Source of the DNA: Polychytrium aggregatum
Lineage: Eukaryota; Chytridiomycota; Chytridiomycetes; Polychytriales
Length of the DNA: 64,000 nt
Assembly (NCBI RefSeq): GCF_025602895.1
Contig: NW_026516346.1
Location: 35,139-99,138 of the forward strand
Direction of reading: 5' to 3'
A program made the position numbers and the translations under genes. Shown one piece after another: positions 32,491 through 42,091 of this stretch. The notes under the pieces are model-generated. The model had not been told where the DNA came from. It saw only the letters and a program-made list of their open reading frames with translations, and ran no database searches. Numbering within the stretch: the first letter of the stretch is position 1; every line of letters starts with the position of its first letter.

Positions 32491-34869
32491 ATGCCTCCGA
32501 AGCGCAAGGGTACCGGTGATGGCCAGCCTCAGCCTACCAGGCCCAAGAAAGCCAAGTCACAGTCGGAGCCTGTCTCTGGTTCGTATTCTGACCCCACGCA
32601 TGCTTGGTAGTCTGTTGCTCCGTCGCTCACCACCACTGCTTCTGCAGATCCAATGGATGTCGATCCCACCGAGCCTGGTCCATCTACTTCCTCGAGTACC
32701 GGCAAGCGATGGCGCCAGTGCGATGGCACCGATCACGAACGTTGCAACACCAGCAAGTGTCCAAAATACCGGCCCCTCAAGAGTTCTGTCGTCCCTCTCG
32801 TGGATGGAAGGCCATCCGCCCCTCAGTTCAGCTGCTTCAAGCAGACGATGGATGGCTGTTGTCTCAATCCCGCTCTCCGCGACAAGATCCAGGCCACCGT
32901 CGAGGCCATGACCCAGATCCAGTTCGAGGCATCCAGGCTGCTCAACCTGCACATCCTCCGGTGCATCGAGCAGGATCTTCCCGTCCCCGTCATCTCCAAG
33001 TCCACCCCTGCTTTCATCCGCCAATGCTTCAAGATCGTCCAGGACGGTGCCCTCTCCCGACGCAGGGACAACGAGAAATACAACGAGCATCTGGTCGCTT
33101 CCTTTCGCGACTACCAGACCACTCGGCACGCAGACCTGCCTCCGGCCCCTCGTCTGCCTGATGGTGCTCACAGTCAGCCTCTCACACTGGCTGTCAATGC
33201 CTATGCCACCAACTGCACCACCCACCTCGACCTGGCCTACTGGCGACTCCTTCGCCGCTTCTGCGCTGCCGTCTTCCCAGCCAACAAGCATAAGCACGAA
33301 GCCATCGAGGCCTGTCTCGAGCTCTTCGAGAAACCAGGGCAGACTCCACCCAAGGCCGATCTCGAGTTCCTCTATCCAGACTTTGGCCACGTCCTGGACG
33401 AGTTTCGGTACAGCAGCGACCAGGACCGCTTCCGGGCCCTCCATCGCCTCTCACACCATGTGGGAATCCTCGCCCGAGACAAGATGGTCGACAATGTCCA
33501 CAAGTGGATCGACTGTGACATGCCCGCCCTCCGAGTCACCGAGCTGCAGCGCCAGGCCAAGCTGGACGAGCTCACTACCCGAGGCATTCCCTCCGACGAC
33601 AAGCGATTCACCACGGCCAAGTCTGAGCTCGGCACCACCAAGTCCAAGATCAACAAGCTGGCATCCAGGATCAAGTGGTGCCTCAAGCAGCTCGCTCTCG
33701 ACACTCCTCCGGCCGTGTGCACGATAGGTCCTCTGTGCACTGCCAAGGCCAAGTATGTCAAGATCGACACGGTCACTCTTTGGCAACTCCTGGTCCAACG
33801 AACATCGTCCTTAGGACTCACCAGGGACAAGCTCAAGGATGAAGGTGATGACGGCATCAACAACCAGGATCGTCTCTGGCGCAGTTGCTTCAAGCTGCGT
33901 AGTTCCCTCTTCCAAGAGCGGGACGTGAACAAGAAGCTGTTCAACTACGAGATCAGCACCGATGGCATTGGATGCACCATCGGCCTCGTCAAGTTTGTGC
34001 GTCGAACCGATCACACCGAGACCATCGAGCCTCCTCCGACTGCCGAACAGCGCATCCAGGCCCACATCGGCGACCCAGACCCCGATCGCACCACTTGGAT
34101 TGGCATCGATCCTGGAGTCGGCTCCATCTTCACGGCGGTCATCCAAGCACCGGGCCACCAAGACGAGGTGGTCTCATTCTCGAATGGCCACTACCAGCAC
34201 ATGTGTGGCCATACGTCCAACACCAAGTGGCACAATATCATGAAGTATCGACTCAGCATCGAGACCTGGATGTCGACCACCCCCTCGCCCAAGGTGTCGT
34301 CCTCGGAGGCTTTCAAGGTCCATCTCACCCATGTCCTGCGACCGGAGCTGCGAGTGCAGCTCGACTTCCACCTTGGCAAGAAGGCCCGTCACCATCGATT
34401 CACGGGCCACAAGAGGCGCCAAGTGGCCGTCGACAGGATGTGCAAGGCCGTCCTGAAGCACGCCCCGATACGGACCGATGTGGTGATCGCCTTTGGCAAT
34501 GCATCATGGCGACAGGGCAAGGGCTATGCATCCAGCCCTCGGAGGCAGCGGTTTGCTCGGTACTTTGAGCAATTCGAGCACCACCGACGCCGTCCCAATC
34601 ACCATCATGGAGGCATCAAGGTGGCCTCGACGAACGAGTTCAACACCACCTCGCAGGTGTGCTCCAACTGCCTGGAGCCAGTTCGGTTGGAAGGACTCGA
34701 TGCGCCCAGTGTTGCGAATTCCCACTTTGTCAGGAGCTGCAAGAATCCCAGCTGCCGGACAGTGTGGAATCGCGACGTCAATGCGGCGCGCAACATGATC
34801 ACAGTATGCAGGTCGATTGTGGAGATCGGAGAGCGACCGGCGGTCTTCACTCGGAGGCTGCCAAAGTGA
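32491..34869 (+). CDS. Fanzor: eukaryotic TnpB-like RNA-guided nuclease
   Basis: Two exons, 32491-32578 and 32648-34869 (phase 1, CAG acceptor), encode 769 aa. The N-terminus is basic (PPKRK, RPKKAK), a likely nuclear signal. The first ~500 residues form a helical, Cys/His-containing recognition part. The RuvC domain follows: RuvC-I GIDPGVGS (Asp 517, codon 34108), the RuvC-II region VVIAFGNASW, which lacks the Glu of bacterial TnpB, and 46 residues later a Glu in STNEFNTTSQVC (Glu 693), the relocated position described for Fanzors. A zinc ribbon uses CSNC (701, 704) and CKNPSC (727, 732), then RuvC-III NRDVNAARN (Asp 739). All catalytic and zinc residues are present, so the gene looks functional. 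Fanzors are nucleases guided by an RNA encoded next to the gene; cleavage by this one is inference. Confidence 0.93.
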
Positions 34870-34966
34870 TCTGTTTATTTCTTGTGGCTTTGCTTGACGC
34901 AAGCACAGCACATACTACATGTTCATGGAAACGGCTATATTGTCCCGTTTTTTTCTGAATAAAGTG
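34800..34966 (+). ncRNA. Candidate guide (omega/f) RNA scaffold at the Fanzor 3' end
   Basis: The last 70 bases of the Fanzor ORF and the following ~100 bases up to the right end are the best candidate for the guide-RNA scaffold, by analogy with TnpB elements, where the guide RNA overlaps the ORF end and the right element end. In support, a relic at 47100-47290 (minus strand) keeps a recognisable copy of both the ORF end (GTCGATTGTGGAGA, GGAGAGCGAC-like) and the 3' UTR that follows, although most of the protein-coding part is lost. If correct, the guide would lie just right of 34966. No secondary structure was computed. Confidence 0.28.
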
Positions 34967-35061
34967 TATATGTTAGGTGGGCCGAGATCCGAATCGCACT
35001 CGTCCGGGAGTATGGGCTCGCAGTGCTCAAGCGAGGACGGCGGCAGGGACATTGGTGTGTC

Positions 35062-35109
35062 GTTGCATACGCTGTTGCATATGCTGTTGCATATGCTGTT
35101 GCAGATGGC
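35062..35109. repeat. 12-bp tandem repeat (GTTGCATATGCT), 4 copies
   Basis: Four units, the first with TACGCT and the last diverged (GTTGCAGATGGC). Confidence 0.9.
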
Positions 35110-35339
35110 ATGTTCGTCACTTTGACTGGGCGAAGGCATGATGATGATTCGGGCGTTACGGCGAACTTATTGAAACGGACATCTTCCCACACGGATGACT
35201 TGGGTGGGTTGTGTGAAGCAGACGACTTTGATATACAATCTGCCATGAACAATCGCAAGTCCGGCCTGGCCAGAGACACCGAGCGCAGCACCCGCCACCG
35301 AGCGGCAATACTCTTGTCGCCACGACCGTTGGCTCCAGA

Positions 35340-35412
35340 GATCCACTCGCCGATCCATCTGTCGATCCATCTGTCGCTCCATCTGTCGCTCCATCTGTTG
35401 ATCCATCTGTTG
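35340..35412. repeat. 12-bp tandem repeat (GATCCATCTGTC), about 6 copies
   Basis: Units alternate GATCCATCTGTC, GCTCCATCTGTC and GATCCATCTGTT, with a diverged first copy. Confidence 0.88.
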
Positions 35413-35962
35413 GCCTGTCGTTTGGCTGGGGCTGTTTGTGGGAATCGACCCAGGTGCCAGCTGCGCAGATCACCTGCCCTGCGCTTCCCCCGCCCGACGG
35501 CCCCCATTGGCCCGTGTGCTCGCCCGCCCATTGGCCCGCGGCGTGGCACGGGACCGGTGCGCTGCGCACGGGCTCCACGTCACGCAAGGCTGTTCTGTGC
35601 CGTTCTGCTCCGTTCTGTGCCATTCTGCCCGTTTCTGTGCCACCGGCCCTTGTGTGCTTTCCTCTTGCCGCCTGCCATTTCGGGACGCGCGTCCAGAGAG
35701 ACGCTCTCGCTGACCTCTCGCTGGCCTCTCGCCCTCGCCCGTTATTTGTCCTTCGCTTTCTTGCTCCATCTCCATCTTGTTCATTCATCAACCAGCCGGC
35801 CCTCCAACTCCCCGATCGGCCTCCTCCGCCTGCCTTCGGTCCCCCCTCGTCGGATTCGTATCTTTGCAGTCCGTTCTGCAGTGACACCGGATTCTGCATC
35901 TCGCCCGTGCTCGAATCCCCGTTGTACTCGCCTGCCAAGCTTCTGCTCTCCCAGCCATCTCC

Positions 35963-38900
35963 ATGATTCTCGATCGCCCTGCCTTGTCGGGCCATGTCGC
36001 CGCGGATTCTGGGCTGGCCATCGTCCGTGGCGATCCCCCGTCTGCCGACGAGGATGAGTTCATGTCTTGCTTTCTCAACGAAGATTGCTTCCTCCTCTCG
36101 TCAGCGGCGCTGGCCACGCCTCCGGACGATCGCTTACCCTCCGACACCCCCGCTTCTGATGACAGCGCCTTTGCATCCTTCTTCCATCCGTCGCCTTCTT
36201 CTTTCTCGACCTCGTCCTCGTCCCGTCCCTTGGGCTCTTCGCCTTCGCTCTCGCCCAAGGTCTCCCTCCCGTACACCATCCCTGTTCTCACCCAGCCTCT
36301 GTCGCCGTGCTCTTCGCTGCATTCGTCACCGCCTCCCATCGCCACACTGGACCATCTGCTCACCATCTCTGAGCCCACATCCGAGACAACGCCGCCTCCA
36401 GATCTGTCGTGCATCTCGTCCGAGCCCGCGGCGTCCCTGGGGTCGTCGTTTTCGTCCTTCTTGAATGCGTCGGACCCGCTTGTCGCCTCAATTCCGCCAA
36501 TCGACTCGTCCCTGCTCTTTGCGTCGCTCGCCGCCGATTCGTCGCTGCAGAATGTCTCTTCGGACTTGGCCATGGCTTCGTCCTTCCTGCCGACCTCGAT
36601 GGCCACTTCTCCCATCGCAGCCTTGGCGCCGTCTTCATCTCTCCCTCCAAACCCGTTCCTGGCCACTCCGGGGCTCCCGCTGGCGACCTTCCCGACCGCC
36701 GCCGTCCCCTCCGTATCTGCACTTTCTCCCAACCTGATCTCCATGATTACCTCCGGCACCGCGGCAAGCTGCCAGCGACTCCTCAACGAGCCGCAGCGGC
36801 GAAAACCCGGCAGGAAGAAGAAGGTAATCACAAATGTACACAGTGCTGGCGACAGCGACTGATCCCTCGGAGATCACACCGCGCAATCTGTTGCAATGCA
36901 GCAATCCACAACTGAGCGATGCTCGATCGACGCATCCCCACCGCCCACAGCTGCGTTTCTGCGCCGATAAGCTTCGAGCTGACTCTCTTTCATCCCTCGT
37001 TCTGTTTCTCGCTTCCTCTGCTTTCTCACCGGCGGCATTTTCTTGGATCGGCCGGCAGACCGACTTGATGGATATTACGAAGGCCGACTTGCTCGCCGCA
37101 AAGCCCGAGTTGCTTGTCCCCACGAGCGAGCTTTCAGCCTCAAGCGCCATGTTGGCGCAGAAGTTGCAGCGCCCTGTGTTGATGCCCAAGCCCGAGTCGG
37201 GACCCCCAGTTGCGCTATCCCCGCTACCCACCCTGGCTGCCACTGTGCCTGCGACCCTCATCTCGTCCGGCCGTATTGCATCCAAACCCGCTGTCTCACC
37301 ACCTCCAAAGACGGCAGCACCAGCGATTGCGGCTGCACGGACTGTCGAGATTGCTCCGAGCTCGCCCGCTCTCAAGAAGCGAGCCACGACCTCTATCGTT
37401 TCGCCAACGACGCCTCTGCCCATCGTCGACCCCATCGTGAAGATTGAGATGCTTTCTGACACTGAGTCGACGGACAGAGACCCGAATCTCTGCACTGTGT
37501 CGATGGACGCCGAGGTCAGCTGCCTCGGCCCTTCAGTCGCCCTCGTGGCCAACAAACGGCAGGAGCGCATGATCAAGAATCGTGAGGCAGCAGATCAGTC
37601 GCGCAAACGCAAGCGCGAGCACCTGCAGCAGCTTGAGCTCCACGCCCAGCAACTTGTTTCCGAAAACGACCAGCTCAAGCAGCGCGTGCTGGAGCTGGAG
37701 AGCATGAACTGGGAGCTCAAGCTTGAGAACGAGTCGCTGAAGGCCAAGTTGGCCGCTACTGGAAGCAGCAGCAGTGCCGGCGTTGATCGTGTTTCTCTTG
37801 GCGCAAACAAAAAGACCGTTGGCACCCTTTTCATGGTATGTGCGTGCATCGGAATCGGCCGGGCAGCTACCCAGCGTCTGCTGGAACTGGTCGTGTCCGC
37901 CTTGTGTACGATCATCGTCGGCACCATTATCGTCAGCAACAGCATTGCTATAGCCTCCGCCATCGCCGCTAACGAGGAAGCTATCGATACGATCCGATGG
38001 CTGGCTCGTGTTGGCTTGGACCTGAGCTTTCTGAGGATCTGTCCCTCGTGGCCAAGCAGCGATTGCCTCTCCGGCTTTGATGACTAAGTTTGCTTTCATC
38101 TGTCTGTATGGCGCAGGTATTTTTGTTTTCGTTTGCCGTGATTCTCATGCCCGGGTCGCTCCACAGCAGCCCGCATCGTATCGATGGAAGCCACACGTCC
38201 AGAATCGGATTTTGGAGGTGAGCGGCGCCTGTGTGCCGCAGCTGTGACGATGTTGGCAGCGGGAGGGGGGGTTGATCACTGTCCAAGTCACCCGGAGACT
38301 ACTGTTTGGGACTCTGAGCTCCAGACGGTGCCGATATCCCCGCACCCAAATTGACGGTGCAGTTTGCTTTGTGTCGCAGCGGATTCACCAATGCTCTCGA
38401 GGCAACCCCACACCAACATGGCAAAGTCTTTGCCAACGACGACTCTCTCGGACAAAAGATTGCCCTACTCGACCCCGTCCCTGCCCAGGCCGAAGGTTCG
38501 GTCTCGTCCTCACCACTCGCCCAGACGCCAGCCTCCCGCCACGCAGATCTGTCTGTTTCTCAGCTCCGACAGCAGCAGCTGATCGACGACATTGTGCGTC
38601 GGATCGGCCGTGACTCTGTGTCTGGCGCCTTTGGCGAGGACGGACCGTCGGATGCATTCCTGACTTCAACGTATCTCAAGCCGGCCGACATCCGTCAGCT
38701 TAGCACACTCCGCGATATATCCGTCAAGAACTTGACGTCGCTGCTGCAGGGTTGGAGCATGGCAACTTCCCATGGCGGCGTGCAGCAACTCTATATCGAC
38801 TCAAAAGACGCAGAGTCCAGTACCATCGATATTCTCATGAACGATTCGACACACGTCCCTGTCGCTGAGCTCCTCCGCTTGCTCACCGGGCTTGAAAACG

Positions 38901-39566
38901 ACGATGCCGCGGGCGGGCATACCGACTCGTCCAAGTCGCTAGGAACCAGAGACGCTCGCTCGACCCAGCAATCTGCCGGAGAGTAAGTTCATTGCATCGA
39001 CTAATGGCCAGCGACGGATGCTCCAGGAATCGCCGAAATGCGTCTTCTCGGCCGATCATGTCGGTGACTAACTCAGGGTTCGATGGTCTTGCACTGCACT
39101 CAGCTTCAAAACGGACATTCGCAAGGTCATCAGTGATGCCTATGCATATGCCTCAGGCATACAGCTTAGCCCCTTCTATGCAGGCCTGTCTCCAAAGCAG
39201 TCCCGAAACCAGCCCAAACGCCCCTCGCCCCGATCGGTCAAGAAGACACCTGTCGCCAACTCCCAGAGATCCCCGTCCTCAGGCAACCAAAGCTGCGAAG
39301 CTCTCAAGTCCGAGTGGCTGAACGAGATCCGAAGCGGCCCCAAGCTGTCGGTTTACACCTTCTTGGGCACTTCTCGGCTCATGGATGGCCCCGATGCCCT
39401 GGTGGATGGCTCCCGACAACCTGGCAGCGCCGAGGTTGGCGAGTGGACAGGCAGCTCCAGCCGACTCGGCAACCAAGCCCCACATGATCTTCACAGCGAC
39501 CGCCGCGAAACATACTTGCAGCTTGATCTGGAAGTTGTTGGCGCCAAGCTGGTGACCCGAAACTAG
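35963..39566 (+). CDS. ATF6-like membrane-anchored bZIP transcription factor
   Basis: Five exons, 35963-36823, 37059-37835, 38117-38217, 38380-38982 and 39104-39566, join in phase to 934 aa. The N-terminal ~480 residues are a Ser/Pro/Thr/Asp-rich activation-type region with an AT-hook-like RRKPGRKKK. The bZIP basic region is ERMIKNREAADQSRKRKREH (N-x7-R invariant spacing) and the leucine zipper continues LQQLELHAQQL, QRVLEL, LKLENESLKAKL. Across the exon 2/3 junction comes a single hydrophobic helix, TVGTLFMVFLFSFAVILMP, then about 370 residues with no zipper, as expected for a lumenal domain. This is the layout of ATF6/CREB3-type factors, released from the ER by intramembrane proteolysis. 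No clear site-1 protease motif (RxxL near the membrane) was confirmed. A role in ER stress or lipid sensing is inferred from architecture. Confidence 0.82.
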
Positions 39567-39718
39567 ACACTGGTGTCTTTGCGATATATGACTTGCTGCT
39601 TTCTTGCGCTGCTGGCGCGCGTGATGATCACCCTCCGTTTTTATTCTATTTTTGCTTTCCGGGCCTCTGCCTGCCAACCCACCACTATTCCTTGCTGTTC
39701 TCGTTTCGGTCACTTATT

Positions 39719-40224
39719 CTGTTTCCAAAATGAAATGGGACAGTGTGTTTTCTGGAACCTGAATACACCCACCCACTCATTGCATTCATGGCCAAGCAAG
39801 TATGTCCAAGGAGACCGAAGTGGTGGCTGTCTTTGGGAATGCCTTGTGGAAGCAAGGGAAGGGATACGCATCCAGTCCCAGGAGGCTCAGGTTTGCCAAG
39901 TACTTTGAGCAGTTCATACACCACCAGAGACGACCACCAGACCGATCCGTCTCCAAGATCCATGTGTGCTCGGTGAACGAGTTCAACACATCCCAGGTGT
40001 GCTCACATTGTCGGGAAGCCAAGCGACTCGAGAAGGTCGAGCATCTTGATATCGAGTTAGTATAGGACTGTCCAGAGGATCGAGTGAATGCACCACACAA
40101 AGATATTGCCAACCAGGACGGGAAACAATCTCACGGCTTGCTCACTGGGGCCTACAGTCAGTCAGCGGGGTTCAGACATCTGAAGCCAGGAAGGGGAAGT
40201 GTCCCGTTTTTCTTGGATTGACTG
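39719..40224 (+). mobile_element. Short Fanzor-derived element, 506 bp
   Basis: Left end CCAAAATGAAATGGGACA (39724 on), right end TGTCCCGTTTTTCTTGGATTGACTG-like, ending near 40224. Only about 80 bases of the left end remain before a fragment of the Fanzor C-terminal region: AVFGNALWKQGKGYASSPRR, then NEFNTSQVCSHCREAKR at about 39970-40030. An in-frame TAG follows at about 40062. The tail ATTGCCAACCAGGACGGGAA is shared with the relics at 24841 and about 53390. TA flanks are not preserved exactly. Confidence 0.85.
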
Positions 40225-41090
40225 TGAAGTCGGCAGGAATCGTCCCAACCACACCAACCCTGGCAGCAAACCACCTGTGCACATATCGAGCATTCACTAG
40301 GAGGGTGAATGAGCGAAATCAGATCCGTGGCCAGAGTGAGCAACTTCAAACCCCGGCGTGCTGGCCTCCATCAATCCTCCACCATGCAACCACCTGCTTC
40401 AGACAGAGGGTCTTGGCCGCTGACACATTATCACACAACATGGCTCAAATCGACACCGTTTGTGGCAACACCATCAAGTTCACCGACAAATACCAGCAAA
40501 TACCGCCGACTCAACTGGACACGGATACCTCCACATTGTCCATAGTTTGCTTATCACCGTCGTCATAATCACTTGACCGCGAACGAACAGTCACCAGCGA
40601 ACGGTCAGCCACACAATATCCCGACGATAAACTTGAACACGTTGCTGAACAACAGACCGCTACGCTCAACCAATATTGATGGTTACAGCACGCTGCGACC
40701 AGTTGCTCCGCTGGATTGTTTTGGGCTCCAATTGATCTCAGCAGGATCGAGTCAGGGTGATGGAGGGGATTTCCCGGATAGCGGAATCCAAGATCAGCCA
40801 CGATGAATCATCCTGACCAGCGCTTGTGAGCCAACCGCTGTGTGGATGGAGATTTGGCCAAGTCGGCACCTGTCAGTGGATCAGTGTCAACGACACCTGA
40901 CCAGCGGTTCGCCGCTGCTTGTTCTTTGTTCCTTGTCAGCTCGATCGTTGCACCTCTCAGCCCTCAGAACGGCTCAAGTCGAACAGGACAAGACTTCTCA
41001 CGCGATGGCAACAGGTCTCGTGCGGGAACGACTGGCATTATATAAGCTCGCCCAACTCCCACCGAGATTGGCAAGTAGCCTTCCGACAAC
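40225..41090. other. Intergenic; TATA-containing promoter of the gene at 41091
   Basis: No ORF with ATG and a domain. A consensus TATA element TATATAAG lies at 41039-41046, 45 bases before the ATG at 41091. The rest is unremarkable. Confidence 0.5.
41039..41046 (+). promoter_or_regulatory. TATA box
   Basis: TATATAAG, 45 bases upstream of the ATG at 41091. The short distance implies a very short 5' UTR or a start just downstream. Confidence 0.5.
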
Positions 41091-41696
41091 ATGTCTCGCG
41101 AAATCATCCAGTTTCATAATCCTTTGCCAACTTGGTCCGGGTCCTACTCCGACCTCTCCTTCGCTGCGGAGGAGAGTCAAACTGATGACCTTGGGCATTC
41201 AACTCTCGAGAGTTGGACAGATGAGGATAGCATCGAAGAAATTGATCGCCTCACATCCCAGCAGGTCAATTTGGCCGAGGCTCTCGAGTTGATTCGTGCT
41301 TCAAAGGCGCCTTCCGAGCTCGATACTCTTGAACTCCACACTGCATACAACACAATTCTCAACAGTGACCTGGTTCCTCGACCTCAAACAACTACTTCGA
41401 TGGCGCCGTCGCCCGGCATGACGGCGCCTCACATTGGAATATACAAATCCCAGCCTTCTTTCCCGCCCTCGATCACCAAGACGGCCACGAGCACGGCTCC
41501 CCGCATGTGCGTCGTATCAGTGCCGAAACCCCGTAGCAACACTTCCCATATCCTGTCCTTCCGGGATGAGACTACCCACGATCATGACAAGAGATGGCTC
41601 CAGATCAACCGCACCAGATCATATCCAAGCGGACTGACAGCGAGCTCCATGAAGAAGGTGCTGGGTATGATTGGCAAGCTCATCTTGAGGAAATAG
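41091..41696 (+). CDS. Unknown 201-aa protein
   Basis: Single ATG-initiated exon with a TATA box close upstream. The N-terminal third is acidic (SQTDDLGHSTLESWTDEDSI), with EEIDRLTSQQVNLAEALELI predicted helical. The middle is Pro/Thr/Ser-rich; the C-terminus is basic and helical (SSMKKVLGMIGKLILRK), possibly amphipathic and membrane-interacting. No known domain. I call it because of its length, biased amino-acid use and promoter; it could still be a chance frame. Confidence 0.45.
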   Translation: MSREIIQFHNPLPTWSGSYSDLSFAAEESQTDDLGHSTLESWTDEDSIEEIDRLTSQQVNLAEALELIRASKAPSELDTLELHTAYNTILNSDLVPRPQTTTSMAPSPGMTAPHIGIYKSQPSFPPSITKTATSTAPRMCVVSVPKPRSNTSHILSFRDETTHDHDKRWLQINRTRSYPSGLTASSMKKVLGMIGKLILRK

Positions 41697-42091
41697 AACC
41701 ATAGCCCGATGAAGCTATGTGATGTGACAAGTACACCGCCAGTAACTTGATAATAAATCAGTCCAATCTTTCCCGAACTAGCGGAGATGGTTCCTCGTCT
41801 AGGCCAATATCGGCACCGGCGCTGTGGTTAGCGTGATGGGCGATATGCACATGCTCCACACTGTCGCATTCCATCCAGGTCTTGGTGGAACTCAGGCATC
41901 TCGTTCTGCATTTGGAGTATTGGGTGGCTCAGATCTTCTATTCAAGTGTGCCGATGAGCCATACTTGTCGTGGACGGCCCTATCCCGGCCCAGACACCTT
42001 ACATGTTGCTCATTCCTCGGTGTACAAGCTTGGTTCAGAGTCACTCGGGCCACAGCGAGTACACACGGCGAAACAGATGGCAGACAGAGGG
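41697..42091. other. Intergenic, convergent 3' ends
   Basis: About 395 bases between the unknown gene and the velvet-factor stop. Nothing recognised. Confidence 0.4.

Larger units (their letters stand above)
31599..34966 (+). mobile_element. Tc1/mariner-type transposon carrying a Fanzor gene
   Basis: A 3368-bp element. The left end, starting at 31599, contains AAAAAACGGGACA; the right end, ending at 34966, contains its complement TGTCCCGTTTTTTT. A TA dinucleotide flanks each end (31597-31598 and 34967-34968), as expected for a Tc1/mariner target duplication. Tips beyond the shared 13-15 bases are imperfect. Cargo in order: a decayed DDE transposase (31683-32238), a non-coding stretch with a probable promoter, then an intact two-exon Fanzor (32491-34869). 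Four other loci in the window share the ends or internal parts. Eukaryotic Fanzors are known to ride in several DNA-transposon superfamilies including mariner. Because the transposase is broken, this copy probably cannot move without help. Confidence 0.88.
34967..35962. other. Promoter/5' region of the bZIP gene
   Basis: About 1 kb between the transposon and the ATG at 35963, with two 12-bp tandem arrays and a GC/pyrimidine-rich 400 bases before the start. Open frames across 35150-35990 on both strands translate to low-complexity sequence and are not called. Confidence 0.45.

Noticed and set aside
35156-35995. 279-codon minus-strand frame upstream of the bZIP gene
   Set aside because: It includes the translated 12-bp repeat (TDGATDGATDG) and overlaps the start of the bZIP gene; no domain.
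35788-36831. 347-codon minus-strand frame opposite bZIP exon 1
   Set aside because: Shadow of the Ser-rich plus-strand exon; the plus strand has the phase-matched exon chain and the bZIP.
40511-40806. Short frames on both strands at 40511-40806
   Set aside because: They do not begin with ATG and have no domain or promoter context.
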